Of a stretch of 64,000 bases of DNA, positions 8,971-18,170 are shown piece by piece. The stretch comes from Streptomyces sp. WAC 01529. GTDB lineage: Bacteria; Actinomycetota; Actinomycetes; Streptomycetales; Streptomycetaceae. The notes under the pieces were generated by a model, which was not told the origin of the DNA, searched no databases, and saw only the letters and a list, made by a program, of their open reading frames with translations. The stretch lies in NCBI RefSeq assembly GCF_003945545.1, contig NZ_CP029617.1, forward strand, positions 1,995,001-2,059,000, read 5' to 3'. Position numbers and translations under genes: made by a program. Each line of letters starts with the position of its first letter. Within the stretch, counting starts at the first letter, position 1.

Positions 8971-9362
8971 GCGGGGGCTCCTCGGTAGGCTTCCAGCTCC
9001 ACCTCGACCAGGATGCGCGAGTCGACGAAGCCGGAGACGACCACCATGGTCATCACCGGGCGCACGGAGTCGAAGACCTCCTTGTGCGCGCGTCCCACCG
9101 CCTCGACGTCCCGCGCGTGGGTGATGAGGAGCCGCACGGCGGTCACGGAGTCGGGGCCGAGCCCGAACTCGGCGATCGCCGCGAGCGCGTTGGCGATGGC
9201 GACCCGCGTCTGCTCGTAGGGGTCGCCCTCGCCGTGCAGGATGTCGCCCTTGAAGGACGTGGTGCCGCCGACCACGACCCGGTCGCCCGCCGCGACGGCC
9301 CGGGCGAAGCCGAAGGCCTCCTCCCAGGGGCTCCCGCTCTGTACTCGTCGTACGCCGCTCAT
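8967..9362 (-). CDS. RidA/YjgF-family protein
   Basis: 131 residues from ATG at 9362, overlapping both neighbours by four bases (the priA stop and the hisF start). The fold signature is clear: [47 protein letters not shown], and the C-terminal block [16 protein letters not shown] with the conserved Arg and Glu. RidA enzymes hydrolyse reactive enamines such as 2-aminoacrylate formed by PLP enzymes. Tight coupling to his genes suggests it protects against, or acts in, a side reaction of this pathway, but the substrate is inferred only. It could also be a non-RidA YjgF subfamily member. Confidence 0.88.
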   Translation of the reverse strand: MSGVRRVQSGSPWEEAFGFARAVAAGDRVVVGGTTSFKGDILHGEGDPYEQTRVAIANALAAIAEFGLGPDSVTAVRLLITHARDVEAVGRAHKEVFDSVRPVMTMVVVSGFVDSRILVEVELEAYRGAPA

Positions 9363-10084
9363 CGGGACACGGCCTCCAGCGCCTCTTCCAGCGTGAACGC
9401 CTTCGCGTACAGCGCCTTGCCGACGATGGCGCCCTCGACGCCGAGCGGGACGAGCTCGGAGATGGCGCGCAGGTCGTCCAGCGACGAGACACCGCCGGAG
9501 GCGACCACCGGGCGGTCGGTCGCCGCGCAGACGTTGCGCAGCAGCTCCAGGTTGGGGCCCTGGAGCGTGCCGTCCTTGGCGATGTCGGTGACCACATAGC
9601 GCGCGCAGCCCTCGGAGTTCAGGCGCTCCAGGGTCTCGTAGAGGTCGCCGCCGTCGCGGGTCCAGCCGCGGCCGCGCAGCGTCGTACCGCGTACGTCGAG
9701 GCCGACCGCGATCTTGTCGCCGTGCTCGGCGATGACCTTGGCGACCCACTCGGGGGTCTCCAGGGCGGCGGTGCCCAGGTTGACGCGGGTGCAGCCGGTG
9801 GCGAGGGCGGCGGCCAGCGAGGCGTCGTCGCGGATGCCGCCGGACAGCTCGACCTTGATGTCCATGGCGCCCGCGACCTCGGCGATCAACTCGCGGTTGT
9901 CACCGGTGCCGAACGCGGCGTCCAGGTCGACCAGGTGCAGCCACTCGGCGCCCGACCGCTGCCAGGCGAGGGCGGCCTCCAGCGGGGAGCCGTAGGAGGT
10001 CTCCGAGCCGGACTCGCCGTGGACGAGGCGTACGGCCTGGCCGTCGCGGACGTCGACGGCGGGAAGGAGTTCGAGGGTGCTCAC
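9359..10084 (-). CDS. priA: Bifunctional HisA/TrpF isomerase
   Basis: 241 residues from GTG at 10084. The Amadori-type isomerase acts on ProFAR in histidine synthesis and, in Streptomyces and mycobacteria, also on phosphoribosylanthranilate in tryptophan synthesis. The catalytic Asp11 is in [15 protein letters not shown]. Other features are the phosphate loop ELSGGIRDD, the segment [15 protein letters not shown], the second catalytic Asp in [11 protein letters not shown], and [12 protein letters not shown]. The absence of trpF beside trpC and trpBA here fits the dual role. The GTG overlaps the hisH stop and the stop overlaps the RidA start. Sequence alone does not measure the TrpF activity; that part follows from the family. 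Confidence 0.93.
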   Translation of the reverse strand: MSTLELLPAVDVRDGQAVRLVHGESGSETSYGSPLEAALAWQRSGAEWLHLVDLDAAFGTGDNRELIAEVAGAMDIKVELSGGIRDDASLAAALATGCTRVNLGTAALETPEWVAKVIAEHGDKIAVGLDVRGTTLRGRGWTRDGGDLYETLERLNSEGCARYVVTDIAKDGTLQGPNLELLRNVCAATDRPVVASGGVSSLDDLRAISELVPLGVEGAIVGKALYAKAFTLEEALEAVSR

Positions 10085-10722
10085 AGGGTTCCGATCCAGT
10101 TGGTGAGGAGCTGGGCGCCGGCGTCGCCGGACTTCTCGGGGTGGAACTGCGTGGCGCACAGGGCGCCGTTCTCGACGGCCGCCACGAAGGGCTCGCCGTG
10201 CGTGGACCAGGTGACGTGCGGGGCGCGCATCGCCGGGTTCGCGACTTCGAGGGACCAGTGGTGCACGGCGTAGGAGTGCACGAAGTAGAAGCGGGCGTCG
10301 TCGTCCAGGCCCTTGAAGAGGGTGGAGCCGGCCGGGGTCTCGACGGTGTTCCAGCCCATGTGCGGGACGATCTCGGCCTTCAGCGGCTCGACCGTGCCGG
10401 GCCACTCGTCGAGGCCCTCGGTCTCCACGCCGTGCTCGATGCCGCGCTCGAAGAGGATCTGCATGCCCACGCAGATGCCCATCACGGGACGTCCACCGGC
10501 CAGGCGCCGCCCGACGATCCAGTCGCCGCGCGCTTCCCTCAGGCCCCGCATGCAGGCGGCGAAGGCGCCGACGCCGGGCACGAGCAGGCCGTCGGCGTTC
10601 ATGGCCTTGTCGTAGTCGCGCGTTATCTCCACGTCGGCTCCCGCGCGCGCGAGGGCGCGCTCGGCGGAGCGGACGTTGCCGAAGCCGTAGTCGAAGACGA
10701 CGACCTTCTTGGGAGTGCTCAT
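10081..10722 (-). CDS. hisH: Imidazole glycerol phosphate synthase, glutaminase subunit
   Basis: 213 residues from ATG at 10722. HisH releases ammonia from glutamine and channels it into HisF. The class I amidotransferase triad is complete: nucleophile Cys84 in [10 protein letters not shown], and His/Glu in [11 protein letters not shown]. The oxyanion region PGVGAF near the N-terminus is normal. It is coupled to priA by a GTGA overlap. Upstream, a 54-residue membrane protein gene ends 17 bases away. Confidence 0.96.
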   Translation of the reverse strand: MSTPKKVVVFDYGFGNVRSAERALARAGADVEITRDYDKAMNADGLLVPGVGAFAACMRGLREARGDWIVGRRLAGGRPVMGICVGMQILFERGIEHGVETEGLDEWPGTVEPLKAEIVPHMGWNTVETPAGSTLFKGLDDDARFYFVHSYAVHHWSLEVANPAMRAPHVTWSTHGEPFVAAVENGALCATQFHPEKSGDAGAQLLTNWIGTL

Positions 10723-10739
10723 CTGTCGTACGCCTCCCG

Positions 10740-10904
10740 TCAGTTCCAGTAGTCGAGCCGCAGGATGCCCGCCGCCAGACACATCACGGCGGCGATCGAC
10801 AGCAGCGTGATCAGGCTCTTGGGCATCCCCTGCTTGACGAAGGAGATGATGCCGCCGATCAGGAAGAGACCGACGACGATGAGGATGGTGTTGAGGCCCG
10901 TCAT
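10740..10904 (-). CDS. Small two-segment membrane protein in the his operon
   Basis: 54 residues, ATG at 10904 to TGA at 10740. It starts three bases after the hisB stop and ends 17 bases before hisH, so it belongs to the operon. Two hydrophobic segments (about residues 4-22 and 31-48) flank a short basic loop, [10 protein letters not shown], and the protein ends in RLDYWN. Codon use matches its neighbours (third positions nearly all G or C), which supports real coding. I do not recognise a family; it could be a membrane anchor or regulator, but no function can be assigned. Confidence 0.7.
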   Translation of the reverse strand: MTGLNTILIVVGLFLIGGIISFVKQGMPKSLITLLSIAAVMCLAAGILRLDYWN

Positions 10905-10907
10905 CGG

Positions 10908-11501
10908 TTACAGCGCGCCCTTCGTGGAGGGAAGGATGCCCGCCGCGCGCGGGTCGCGCTCGGAGGCGTACCGCAGGGCGCGGGCCAGGGCCTTGAACTG
11001 GCACTCCACGATGTGGTGGGCGTTGCGTCCGTAGGGCACGTGGACGTGCAGGGCGATCTGCGCCTGCGCGACGAAGGACTCCAGGATGTGCCGGGTCATC
11101 GTCGTGTCGTACTCGCCGATCATCGGCGCCATCTTCTCGGGCTCGGTGTGCACGAGGTAGGGGCGGCCGGAGAGGTCGACCGTCACCTGGGCGAGCGACT
11201 CGTCGAGCGGGACCGTGCAGTTGCCGAAGCGGTAGATGCCCACCTTGTCGCCGAGGGCCTGCTTGAAGGCGGCGCCGAGCGCGAGCGCGGTGTCCTCGAT
11301 GGTGTGGTGGGAGTCGATGTGCAGGTCGCCCTCGGTCTTGACCGTGAGGTCGAACAGGCCGTGGCGGCCGAGCTGGTCGAGCATGTGGTCGTAGAAACCG
11401 ACCCCGGTCGACACGTCGACCTTGCCGGTGCCGTCGAGATCGATCTCGACGACGACGGAAGTCTCCTTGGTGGTCCGTTCGACCCGTCCTACGCGGCTCA
11501 T
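10908..11501 (-). CDS. hisB: Imidazoleglycerol-phosphate dehydratase
   Basis: 197 residues from ATG at 11501, the usual length for a monofunctional HisB with no phosphatase domain. The manganese enzyme dehydrates imidazole glycerol phosphate. Metal-binding signatures are [27 protein letters not shown] and, near the C-terminus, [20 protein letters not shown]. The start overlaps the hisC stop (ATGA). Confidence 0.97.
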   Translation of the reverse strand: MSRVGRVERTTKETSVVVEIDLDGTGKVDVSTGVGFYDHMLDQLGRHGLFDLTVKTEGDLHIDSHHTIEDTALALGAAFKQALGDKVGIYRFGNCTVPLDESLAQVTVDLSGRPYLVHTEPEKMAPMIGEYDTTMTRHILESFVAQAQIALHVHVPYGRNAHHIVECQFKALARALRYASERDPRAAGILPSTKGAL

Positions 11502-12622
11502 GCGCCGTGCTCCTTCTTGAGTTCGCGTACCGCATCGAGGAACGCGTCGTTTTCGGCCGGGGTTCCCGCGGTGACCCGCAGCCATCCCGGTACGCCGTTG
11601 TCCCGCACCAGGACGCCCCGGTCGAGGATCTGCCGCCACACCCGGTGGGAGTCGGGGAACCGTCCGAACTGCACGAAGTTGGCGTCGGAGTCGGTCACCT
11701 CGTAGCCCAGCGCGCGCAGCTCGGTGACGAGGCGGTCGCGCTCGGCCTTGAGCTGCTCGACGTACTTCAGGAGCGTGTCGGTGTGCTCCAGGGCGGCGAG
11801 CGCGGTGGCCTGGGTGACGGCCGACAGGTGGTACGGCAGGCGCACGAGCTGCACGGCGTCGACGACCGCCGGGTGGGCGGCGAGGTAGCCGAGGCGCAGC
11901 CCGGCCGCGCCGAACGCCTTGGACATGGTCCGCGAGACGACGAGGTTCGGCCGCCCCTCGATCAGGGGGAGCAGCGAGTCGCCGTGGCTGAATTCGACGT
12001 ACGCCTCGTCGACGACGACGATCGCCCCGGCGGTCGCGGCCTTGGCCTTCTGCGCCGCCTCGTACAGGGCGAGGACCGTGTCGGCCGGGACGGCGCTGCC
12101 CGTGGGGTTGTTGGGCGTGGTGATGAAGACGACGTCCGGCTCGTTGTCGGCGATGGCCTGCGCGGCCGCCTCCACGTCGATGGTGAAGTCGTCGTGGCGC
12201 GGTCCGGAGATCCAGGCCGTGCCGGTGCCGCGCGCGATCAGGCCGTGCATCGAGTACGAGGGTTCGAAGCCGATGGCCGTCCTGCCGGGGCCGCCGAAGG
12301 TCTGCAGGAGCTGCTGGATGACCTCGTTCGAGCCGTTGGCCGCCCAGACGTGGGCGAGGCCGACCTCGTGGCCCGAGGTGCGGGTGAGGTAGCGCGCCAG
12401 TTCGGTGCGCAGCTCGACCGCGTCCCGGTCGGGGTAGCGGTTGAGGTCGCGGGCGGCTTCGCGCACGCGCTCGGCGATGCGCTCGACGAGCGGCTCGGGC
12501 AGCGGGTAGGGGTTCTCGTTGGTGTTCAGGCGTACGGGCACGTCGAGCTGGGGCGCGCCGTAGGGGGACTTGCCGCGCAGCTCGTCGCGGATGGGGAGGT
12601 CGTCGATGCGTACGTCGCTCAC
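11498..12622 (-). CDS. hisC: Histidinol-phosphate aminotransferase
   Basis: 374 residues from GTG at 12622. This PLP enzyme converts imidazole acetol phosphate to histidinol phosphate using glutamate. Features: [49 protein letters not shown], and the PLP lysine in [17 protein letters not shown]. The GTG overlaps the hisD stop and the stop overlaps hisB, so hisD-hisC-hisB are all coupled. Broad-specificity aromatic aminotransferase activity is possible in this fold, but the operon position fixes the main role. Confidence 0.96.
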   Translation of the reverse strand: MSDVRIDDLPIRDELRGKSPYGAPQLDVPVRLNTNENPYPLPEPLVERIAERVREAARDLNRYPDRDAVELRTELARYLTRTSGHEVGLAHVWAANGSNEVIQQLLQTFGGPGRTAIGFEPSYSMHGLIARGTGTAWISGPRHDDFTIDVEAAAQAIADNEPDVVFITTPNNPTGSAVPADTVLALYEAAQKAKAATAGAIVVVDEAYVEFSHGDSLLPLIEGRPNLVVSRTMSKAFGAAGLRLGYLAAHPAVVDAVQLVRLPYHLSAVTQATALAALEHTDTLLKYVEQLKAERDRLVTELRALGYEVTDSDANFVQFGRFPDSHRVWRQILDRGVLVRDNGVPGWLRVTAGTPAENDAFLDAVRELKKEHGA

Positions 12623-13941
12623 TGGCCCGGCACCTTCCATCCGAACCGGGCCTTCAGCGCGGCCCCGTGCGCGGGGAGGTCCTCGGCCTCGGCGAGGGTG
12701 ACCACGTGGTGGGTGACCTCGGCGAGCGCCTCGCGGGTGTAGTCGACGATGTGGATGCCGCGCAGGAACGACTGGACGGACAGGCCCGAGGAGTGGCAGG
12801 CGCAGCCGCCGGTCGGCAGGACGTGGTTGGAGCCCGCGCAGTAGTCGCCGAGGGAGACGGGTGCCCAGGGGCCGACGAACACGGCGCCCGCGTTGCGCAC
12901 CTTTTCGGCCAGCTCGGCCGCGTCGCGGGTCTGGATCTCCAGGTGCTCGGCTCCGTAGGCGTTCACGACCGCCAGGCCGTCCTCGATGGCGTCGACGAGG
13001 ACGATCGCGGACTGCTCGCCGCGCAGGGCGGGCTCGATGCGCTCGTCGCGGTGCTTGGCGACGGCGACCTGGGCGGTCAGTTCCCGCTCCACCGCGGCGG
13101 CCAGCTCCGCGGAGTCGGTGACCAGGACGGAGGCGGCCAGCGGGTCGTGCTCGGCCTGGCTGATCAGGTCGGACGCCACGTGGGCGGGGTCGGCCGAGTC
13201 GTCGGCGAGGACGGCGATCTCGGTGGGGCCTGCCTCCGCGTCGATGCCGATCTTGCCCGTGAAGTAGCGCTTGGCGGCCGCGACCCAGATGTTGCCCGGC
13301 CCGGCCACCATGCTCGCCGGGGCGCAGGACTCGGTGCCGTGCGCGAACATCGCGACGGCGGTGGCGCCGCCGGCCGCGTACACCTCGTCCACCCCGAGGA
13401 GCGCGCAGGCGGCGAGGATCGTCGGGTGCGGCAGGCCCCCGAACTCCTTCTGGGCGGGTGAGGCCAGCGCGATGGACGGCACCCCGGCCTCCTGCGCCGG
13501 GACTGTGTCCATGATCACAGAGGAGGGGTAGACGGCCCGCCCGCCGGGGGCGTAGAGGCCCACGCGGTCGACCGCGACCCACTTCTCGGTGACGACGCCG
13601 CCCGGTGCGACCTCGGTGCGCTCGGTGGTGCGGCGCTGCGCCCGGTGCACGATGCGCGCACGCCGGATGGACTCCTCCAGAGCGGCCCTGACCTGCGGGT
13701 CCAGCTCATCGAGGGCACGCGTGAGCGCCGCGGCCGGCACCCGGACCTGGTCGAGGCGCACGCCGTCGAATTTCTCGGCGTACTCGATCAGCGCCGCGTC
13801 GCCGCGATGATGCACGTCTTCGCAGATGGGCCGCACCTTCTCCAGGGCGGCCGCGACGTCGAAGTCGGCACGGGGCAGCAGGGCGCGCAGGGCGGGGCCC
13901 TCGGGGAGGGCGTCGCCGCGCAGATCGATTCGAGAGATCAC
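12619..13941 (-). CDS. hisD: Histidinol dehydrogenase
   Basis: 440 residues from GTG at 13941, where [15 protein letters not shown] is the expected N-terminus; the frame is open further upstream but those codons lie in the promoter region. The zinc enzyme carries out both NAD-dependent oxidations from histidinol to histidine. Motifs: [52 protein letters not shown] and [12 protein letters not shown]. First gene of the his operon; the divergent gene begins at 14106, and an inverted repeat at 13983-13999 lies in the shared promoter region. Confidence 0.97.
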   Translation of the reverse strand: MISRIDLRGDALPEGPALRALLPRADFDVAAALEKVRPICEDVHHRGDAALIEYAEKFDGVRLDQVRVPAAALTRALDELDPQVRAALEESIRRARIVHRAQRRTTERTEVAPGGVVTEKWVAVDRVGLYAPGGRAVYPSSVIMDTVPAQEAGVPSIALASPAQKEFGGLPHPTILAACALLGVDEVYAAGGATAVAMFAHGTESCAPASMVAGPGNIWVAAAKRYFTGKIGIDAEAGPTEIAVLADDSADPAHVASDLISQAEHDPLAASVLVTDSAELAAAVERELTAQVAVAKHRDERIEPALRGEQSAIVLVDAIEDGLAVVNAYGAEHLEIQTRDAAELAEKVRNAGAVFVGPWAPVSLGDYCAGSNHVLPTGGCACHSSGLSVQSFLRGIHIVDYTREALAEVTHHVVTLAEAEDLPAHGAALKARFGWKVPGQ

Positions 13942-13982
13942 ATGGCCAATTCTCTCAGACCTTCTTTCGACGTCGGTCGCCT

Positions 13983-13999
13983 GTATCAGTGGCTGATAC
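13983..13999. promoter_or_regulatory. Perfect inverted repeat between hisD and the divergent gene
   Basis: GTATCAG-TGG-CTGATAC: 7-bp arms with a 3-base spacer, 42 bases upstream of the hisD start and 107 bases upstream of the gene at 14106. Size and symmetry fit a dimeric repressor operator. No regulator gene is adjacent, so what binds it is unknown. Confidence 0.5.
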
Positions 14000-14105
14000 G
14001 GATCCCGCTGGACGCCGTTCACCACTAGCGTTCAGTCGGTCACAGAGCGGGCATGAAACAGGTGTACGAGGCAAGAGTGCACCGCAGGACGGGGAGGCAA
14101 GGGCA

Positions 14106-15680
14106 GTGGTCGACGACGCGGGCACCGGGGACCCGCCGGACGGGCTGACGGCCGCCGAGATCGGCATGTGGCAGGCCTTCCGCAACGGCAGCGTCTACGA
14201 CCTCAGATCGGGCAACGCCCTCGCGGACGATCCGCACGGCGGGCACCCCTGGGGTCCCGAGCGCAGTGTGCGGGCGCGCATCGTGTGCTGGCTGCTGCTC
14301 GACGGCCCGCCGGCGCTCGCGGGCCGGGTCTCCTCGCTGAAGCTTGCCGGGGTGCAGATCACGGACGTGCTCGATCTCGCGGGCGGAACGGTCGTGCCGT
14401 ACACGGAGATGAAGCACTGCCGCTTCGAGAAGGAGGTCGTGCTCCCCGAGTCCCGCTTCGCCACGCTGCGCCTCGTCGACTGCTCGATCCCGCGCATCGA
14501 GGCGGCCCGGCTGCACACGGAGGGCGATCTGCACCTGCCGCGCTGCCGGGTCCACAACGGCATCCGCCTCACCGACGCCCAGATCGGCACCGACCTGCTC
14601 CTGAACCAGGCGGTGGTCTACCGCGACCGGCGCGGCCGTTCGATCACCGGCGACGGGCTCGCCGTCGGACAGGACCTCCAGGCCGAGATGATGGAGTCGC
14701 ACGGCGAGCTGAGCCTGCGCGGCGCGAAGGTCGGCGTCTCGCTGAGCCTGCGCGGCAGCAAGCTGATCAACCAGTACGGGCGGCACGCGCTCAACGCCCC
14801 CCAGCTGACCGTCGAGCGCACGCTGTATCTGACCCCGGCCGCCGTCGGCAATCCGCCGCAGACCAGCGGCATGACCCCGGCGCGGGGCACGCGCGTGCAG
14901 CGCTTCGAGTGCGAGGGCGGCATCCGTCTCGACGACGGCCGCTTCGGCGACGCCATCGACTTCGCGCAGGCCCGCTTCACGCTCCAGCACGACCAGGAGA
15001 TCTCGCTGCGCCGCGTCCAGACGCCCGAGCTGCGCTTCCTCGGCGAGGCGCCGCAGCGCGGCAAGGTCGTGCTGTCCGGCGCCAAGGTGGTCAACCTCAT
15101 CGACAGGGCGGCGAGCTGGCCCGGCCCCGGCGGCCTCCAGATGGGCGGTTTCACCTACGAGAACCTCGTCCCGCTGGGCAGCTTCCCGCTCTCCGGGCGG
15201 CTGAGCTGGGTGGCGGCCGCGACCGCCGAGTACAACCCCGAGCCGTACGAGAAGCTCGCCGCCGTCCTGCGCAACGGCGGGGAGGACGCCGACGCCCGCG
15301 AGGTCCTCCTCGCCAAGCAGCGGCGCCGCCGCGAGACGCTGCCACTGGCGGCGAAGCTGTGGGGATACGCGCAGGACTGGACGGTCGCGTACGGCTACCG
15401 GCCCGGGCGCGCGGCCGTGTGGATGGCGGTGCTGTGGGCGATCAGCGCGGTGGCGTTCTCGCACGCGGACCACCCGGCGATCAAACCGGGCGAGCACCCG
15501 CACTGGAACCCGGCGCTCTTCTCCCTGGACCTGCTGCTCCCCGTGATCAACCTCGGCCAGGACAGCTACTGGCAGCTGCGCGGCGGCTGGCAGTGGTTCT
15601 CGACGGCGCTGATCCTGCTCGGCTGGGTCCTGGCGACGACGGTGGCGGCGGGGGCGACGCGGCTGCTGCGGCGCAGCTGA
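14106..15680 (+). CDS. Repeat-domain protein with C-terminal membrane segments
   Basis: 524 residues from GTG at 14106, chosen because GGGGAGG lies eight bases upstream (14091-14097). After an N-terminal helix-rich part, residues of about 75-360 read as imperfect short repeats with a hydrophobic residue every few positions, such as LSLRGAKVGVSLSLRGSKL and IRLTDAQIGTDLLLNQAVV, which suggests a beta-solenoid like pentapeptide-repeat proteins. The C-terminal 120 residues hold a basic stretch (KQRRRRET) and two strong hydrophobic segments flanking LLPVINLGQDSYW, a layout resembling two-helix pore domains. Relatives in Streptomyces are often labelled oxidoreductases, but I see no cofactor motif. 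The function is unknown; the architecture is an inference. Confidence 0.6.
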   Translation: MVDDAGTGDPPDGLTAAEIGMWQAFRNGSVYDLRSGNALADDPHGGHPWGPERSVRARIVCWLLLDGPPALAGRVSSLKLAGVQITDVLDLAGGTVVPYTEMKHCRFEKEVVLPESRFATLRLVDCSIPRIEAARLHTEGDLHLPRCRVHNGIRLTDAQIGTDLLLNQAVVYRDRRGRSITGDGLAVGQDLQAEMMESHGELSLRGAKVGVSLSLRGSKLINQYGRHALNAPQLTVERTLYLTPAAVGNPPQTSGMTPARGTRVQRFECEGGIRLDDGRFGDAIDFAQARFTLQHDQEISLRRVQTPELRFLGEAPQRGKVVLSGAKVVNLIDRAASWPGPGGLQMGGFTYENLVPLGSFPLSGRLSWVAAATAEYNPEPYEKLAAVLRNGGEDADAREVLLAKQRRRRETLPLAAKLWGYAQDWTVAYGYRPGRAAVWMAVLWAISAVAFSHADHPAIKPGEHPHWNPALFSLDLLLPVINLGQDSYWQLRGGWQWFSTALILLGWVLATTVAAGATRLLRRS

Positions 15681-15727
15681 GGCCGCCGCCGAACCGTTAT
15701 CCGGCCGCGGGCAACCTTCCCCTCCCT

Positions 15728-15756
15728 TTGACCGTCCTCCCTGCGCGACCAACAAT
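15728..15756 (+). promoter_or_regulatory. Candidate promoter for the gene at 15821
   Basis: TTGACC at 15728-15733 and AACAAT at 15751-15756 with a 17-base spacer resemble a housekeeping-sigma promoter. It lies in the 140-base gap after the preceding gene. Confidence 0.4.
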
Positions 15757-15820
15757 TGAGCAACCACGACGGTGACCGGCACCCCGCGTCCGCGGCCCGG
15801 TTGAGGCAAAGGAGGGCACG

Positions 15821-16822
15821 GTGTTGCGTGCCTTCATCCGTACCGCCCGCATGGTCCGGCACACCCCGCGCCTCGCCGCCGGACTGCCGCCGGACGAGGA
15901 GGTACTCCTCGACGCGCCCGACGAGCGGCTCGCCCCCGCGCTCGTCGCCGCCGGCCGGGGCGACCACGGCCCGGCCGCCAAGCTGCTCGCCACCACCCGC
16001 GAGGCCGCCGAGTGGGAGAACCGCGACCGCTACACCACCCGCCTCGCCGCCTTCGCCCGCTCCCGCCCCGAGTGGTTCGACGACTGGCTCGGCGCCTCCC
16101 CGCACGACCCGGACGCCCTGCTCGTCAAGGCCGAACTGGCCGTCGTCCGCGGCTGGGAGTCACCGGCCCGCGCCGAGCTGCTGCGCGAGATGAGCCCGCT
16201 GCTCACCGCCGCCGCCGAGGCCGACCCGCGCGACCCGGTGCCCTGGCGGATCGCCCTGGACCACGCGCGCGGCACACACGCCCCGCACACCGTCTTCGAA
16301 CAGCTGTGGGGGGAGGCGGTGCGCCGCTCCTCGTACCACTACGGCTGCCACGCCTCGGCCCTCCAGTACCTCTCGGCGGCCTGGTACGGCTCGCACCGCG
16401 AGTGCTTCGACTTCGCCGAGCGTGCCGCCGCCGACGCGCTGCCCGGCTCGCTGATACAGGCCCTTCCGGCGCGGGCCGCCTTCGCCTATCTGACGAGCCC
16501 CTCGGGGAAGGTCCCGCGCGAGCGCCTGGACGCGGCGGCCGACCTCGCGATCGGCCTCTCCCGGGAGTACGAGGCGGCCGACCCCTGGCCCGCCGAGGTC
16601 CGCAACCTCCTCGCGTACGTACTGGTGCGCCTGGAACGCTGGGACGACGCCCTGGAACAGCTGCGTCTGATCGGCCCGTACGCCACGTCCTTCCCCTGGG
16701 ACCGGATGGCCGACGATCCACTTGGCCAGTTCCTGGAGCTGCGCGACGGCGTACGCATCGAAGTGGCGTCGATGACGCCGTTGCGACCGCCGCGCGGACG
16801 CGTGCGCTCCGGCGAGCATTAG
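15821..16822 (+). CDS. Uncharacterised helical-repeat protein
   Basis: 333 residues from GTG at 15821, with GGAGGG five bases upstream. It is hydrophilic, without a signal peptide or membrane segment, and rich in Ala, Arg and Leu. The pattern of paired amphipathic helices, for example DPDALLVKAELAVVRGWESP and AEVRNLLAYVLVRLERWDDA, resembles tetratricopeptide-like repeats. The motif HYGCHASALQYLSAAWYGSHRECFDFA in the middle is the most distinctive part. I do not recognise a family. Its stop lies 11 bases before the LON-domain gene, which has a possible promoter of its own. A scaffold or binding role would fit a repeat protein but is not shown. Confidence 0.65.
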   Translation: MLRAFIRTARMVRHTPRLAAGLPPDEEVLLDAPDERLAPALVAAGRGDHGPAAKLLATTREAAEWENRDRYTTRLAAFARSRPEWFDDWLGASPHDPDALLVKAELAVVRGWESPARAELLREMSPLLTAAAEADPRDPVPWRIALDHARGTHAPHTVFEQLWGEAVRRSSYHYGCHASALQYLSAAWYGSHRECFDFAERAAADALPGSLIQALPARAAFAYLTSPSGKVPRERLDAAADLAIGLSREYEAADPWPAEVRNLLAYVLVRLERWDDALEQLRLIGPYATSFPWDRMADDPLGQFLELRDGVRIEVASMTPLRPPRGRVRSGEH

Positions 16823-16833
16823 GCTTGCCGGTC

Positions 16834-17571
16834 GTGACCATCCGGCTTCCGCTCTTTCCGCTCAACTCGGTGCTGTTCCCCGGCCTCGTGCTGCCGCTGA
16901 ACGTCTTCGAGGAGCGATATCGCGCCATGATGCGCGACCTGCTCAAGACCCCCGAGGAGGAGCAGCGCCAGTTCGCCGTCGTCGCCATCCGCGACGGCCT
17001 GGAGGTGGCGCCCAGCGCCCCCGGCCTCCCCGACCAGACGGCGGTGCCCGAGCACGGGCCCGCCGCGGGCTTCGGCGACGACCCGCTCAAGGCCTTCCAC
17101 GCGGTGGGCTGCGTGGCGGACGCGGCGACGATCAGGGAGCGCGCCGACGGCGGCTTCGAGGTCCTCGCCACCGGCACGACGCGCGTACGGATCCACTCGG
17201 TCGACGCCTCGGGCGCCTTCCTCACCGCGGAGGTCGAGGAGATGCCGGAGGAGTCCGGCGAGGGGGCGGGCACGCTCGCGGAGGGCGTCCTGCGGGCCTT
17301 CCGCGCCTACCAGAAGCGGCTGGCCGGGGCGCGGGAGCGCTCGCTCACGACGGGGGCGGAGCTGCCGGACGAGCCGTCCGTCGTGTCGTACCTGGTCGCC
17401 GCGGCGGCCGTCCTCGACACCCCGACCAAGCAGCGGCTCCTGGAGGCGCCGGACACCGCGGCGCGGCTGCGGGACGAGCTGGAATTGCTGCGCGCCGAGA
17501 CCGCGATCATCCGTAATCTGCCCTCGCTGCCCGCGACCGAGCTGACGCGCGGGACGACCAGCCTCAACTGA
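16834..17571 (+). CDS. LON substrate-binding-domain protein
   Basis: 245 residues from GTG at 16834. The N-terminus LPLFPLNSVLFPGLVLPLNV followed by FEERYRAMMRD is the hallmark of the LON N-terminal domain, and the C-terminal half is the usual helical part. There is no ATPase or protease domain, so it is a stand-alone LON_substr_bdg protein that may present substrates or act as an adaptor. TAGGCT at 16820-16825 lies eight bases before the start and no ribosome site is visible, suggesting a leaderless transcript. Confidence 0.88.
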   Translation: MTIRLPLFPLNSVLFPGLVLPLNVFEERYRAMMRDLLKTPEEEQRQFAVVAIRDGLEVAPSAPGLPDQTAVPEHGPAAGFGDDPLKAFHAVGCVADAATIRERADGGFEVLATGTTRVRIHSVDASGAFLTAEVEEMPEESGEGAGTLAEGVLRAFRAYQKRLAGARERSLTTGAELPDEPSVVSYLVAAAAVLDTPTKQRLLEAPDTAARLRDELELLRAETAIIRNLPSLPATELTRGTTSLN

Positions 17572-17627
17572 CGGCCTCGACGGAACCGGCCGCGACTGAC
17601 GTACGCCCTGAACGTAAGGCGAGCACC

Positions 17628-18125
17628 TTGGCGAAGAAGCAGAAGAATCAGGCGGCCGGCACTCCGGCGACGGTGGCGCTCACCGCGGCGGGCACCGACT
17701 TCACCGTCCATGCCTACGAGCACGACCCCGCCCACCCCTCGTACGGCGAGGAGGCCGCCGAGGCCATGGGCGTCTCCCCCGACCGGGTCTTCAAGACGCT
17801 GGTCGCCGAGGTCGACGGCGAGCTGACGGTCGCCGTGGTGCCGGTCGCGGGCTCCCTGGACCTGAAGGCGCTGGCCGCCGCGGTCTCCGGCAAGCGCGCC
17901 GTGATGGCCGACCCGGCCGCCGCCGAGCGCACCACGGGCTATGTGCGCGGTGGCATCTCCCCGCTCGGCCAGCGCAAGAAGCTGCGTACGGTCCTCGACG
18001 CCTCGGCGTCGGCACACGCCACGATCTGCGTCTCGGCGGGCCGCAGGGGCCTGGAGGTCGAGCTGGCGCCGGGCGACCTGGCGAGGCTCACGGAGGCGGT
18101 GCTCGCGCCTGTCAGCAGGGCGTGA
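17628..18125 (+). CDS. ybaK: YbaK-type aminoacyl-tRNA deacylase (Cys-tRNA(Pro))
   Basis: 165 residues from a TTG start at 17628; AAGG about 10 bases upstream supports it. The YbaK/ProX domain hydrolyses Cys-tRNA(Pro) made in error by prolyl-tRNA synthetase. Family blocks present: VFKTLVAEVDGELTVAVVPV with the conserved lysine, the following LDLKALAAAVSGKR, the GYVRGGISPLGQRKKL segment, and the final ISVSAGRRG-like strand (here ICVSAGRRGLEVEL). It is co-directional with the LON-domain gene 56 bases upstream. Confidence 0.9.
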   Translation: MAKKQKNQAAGTPATVALTAAGTDFTVHAYEHDPAHPSYGEEAAEAMGVSPDRVFKTLVAEVDGELTVAVVPVAGSLDLKALAAAVSGKRAVMADPAAAERTTGYVRGGISPLGQRKKLRTVLDASASAHATICVSAGRRGLEVELAPGDLARLTEAVLAPVSRA

Positions 18126-18170
18126 AAGTGCCCTCGACAGCTGTGCGGGGCGCGACTAGTAACCCAGGGC

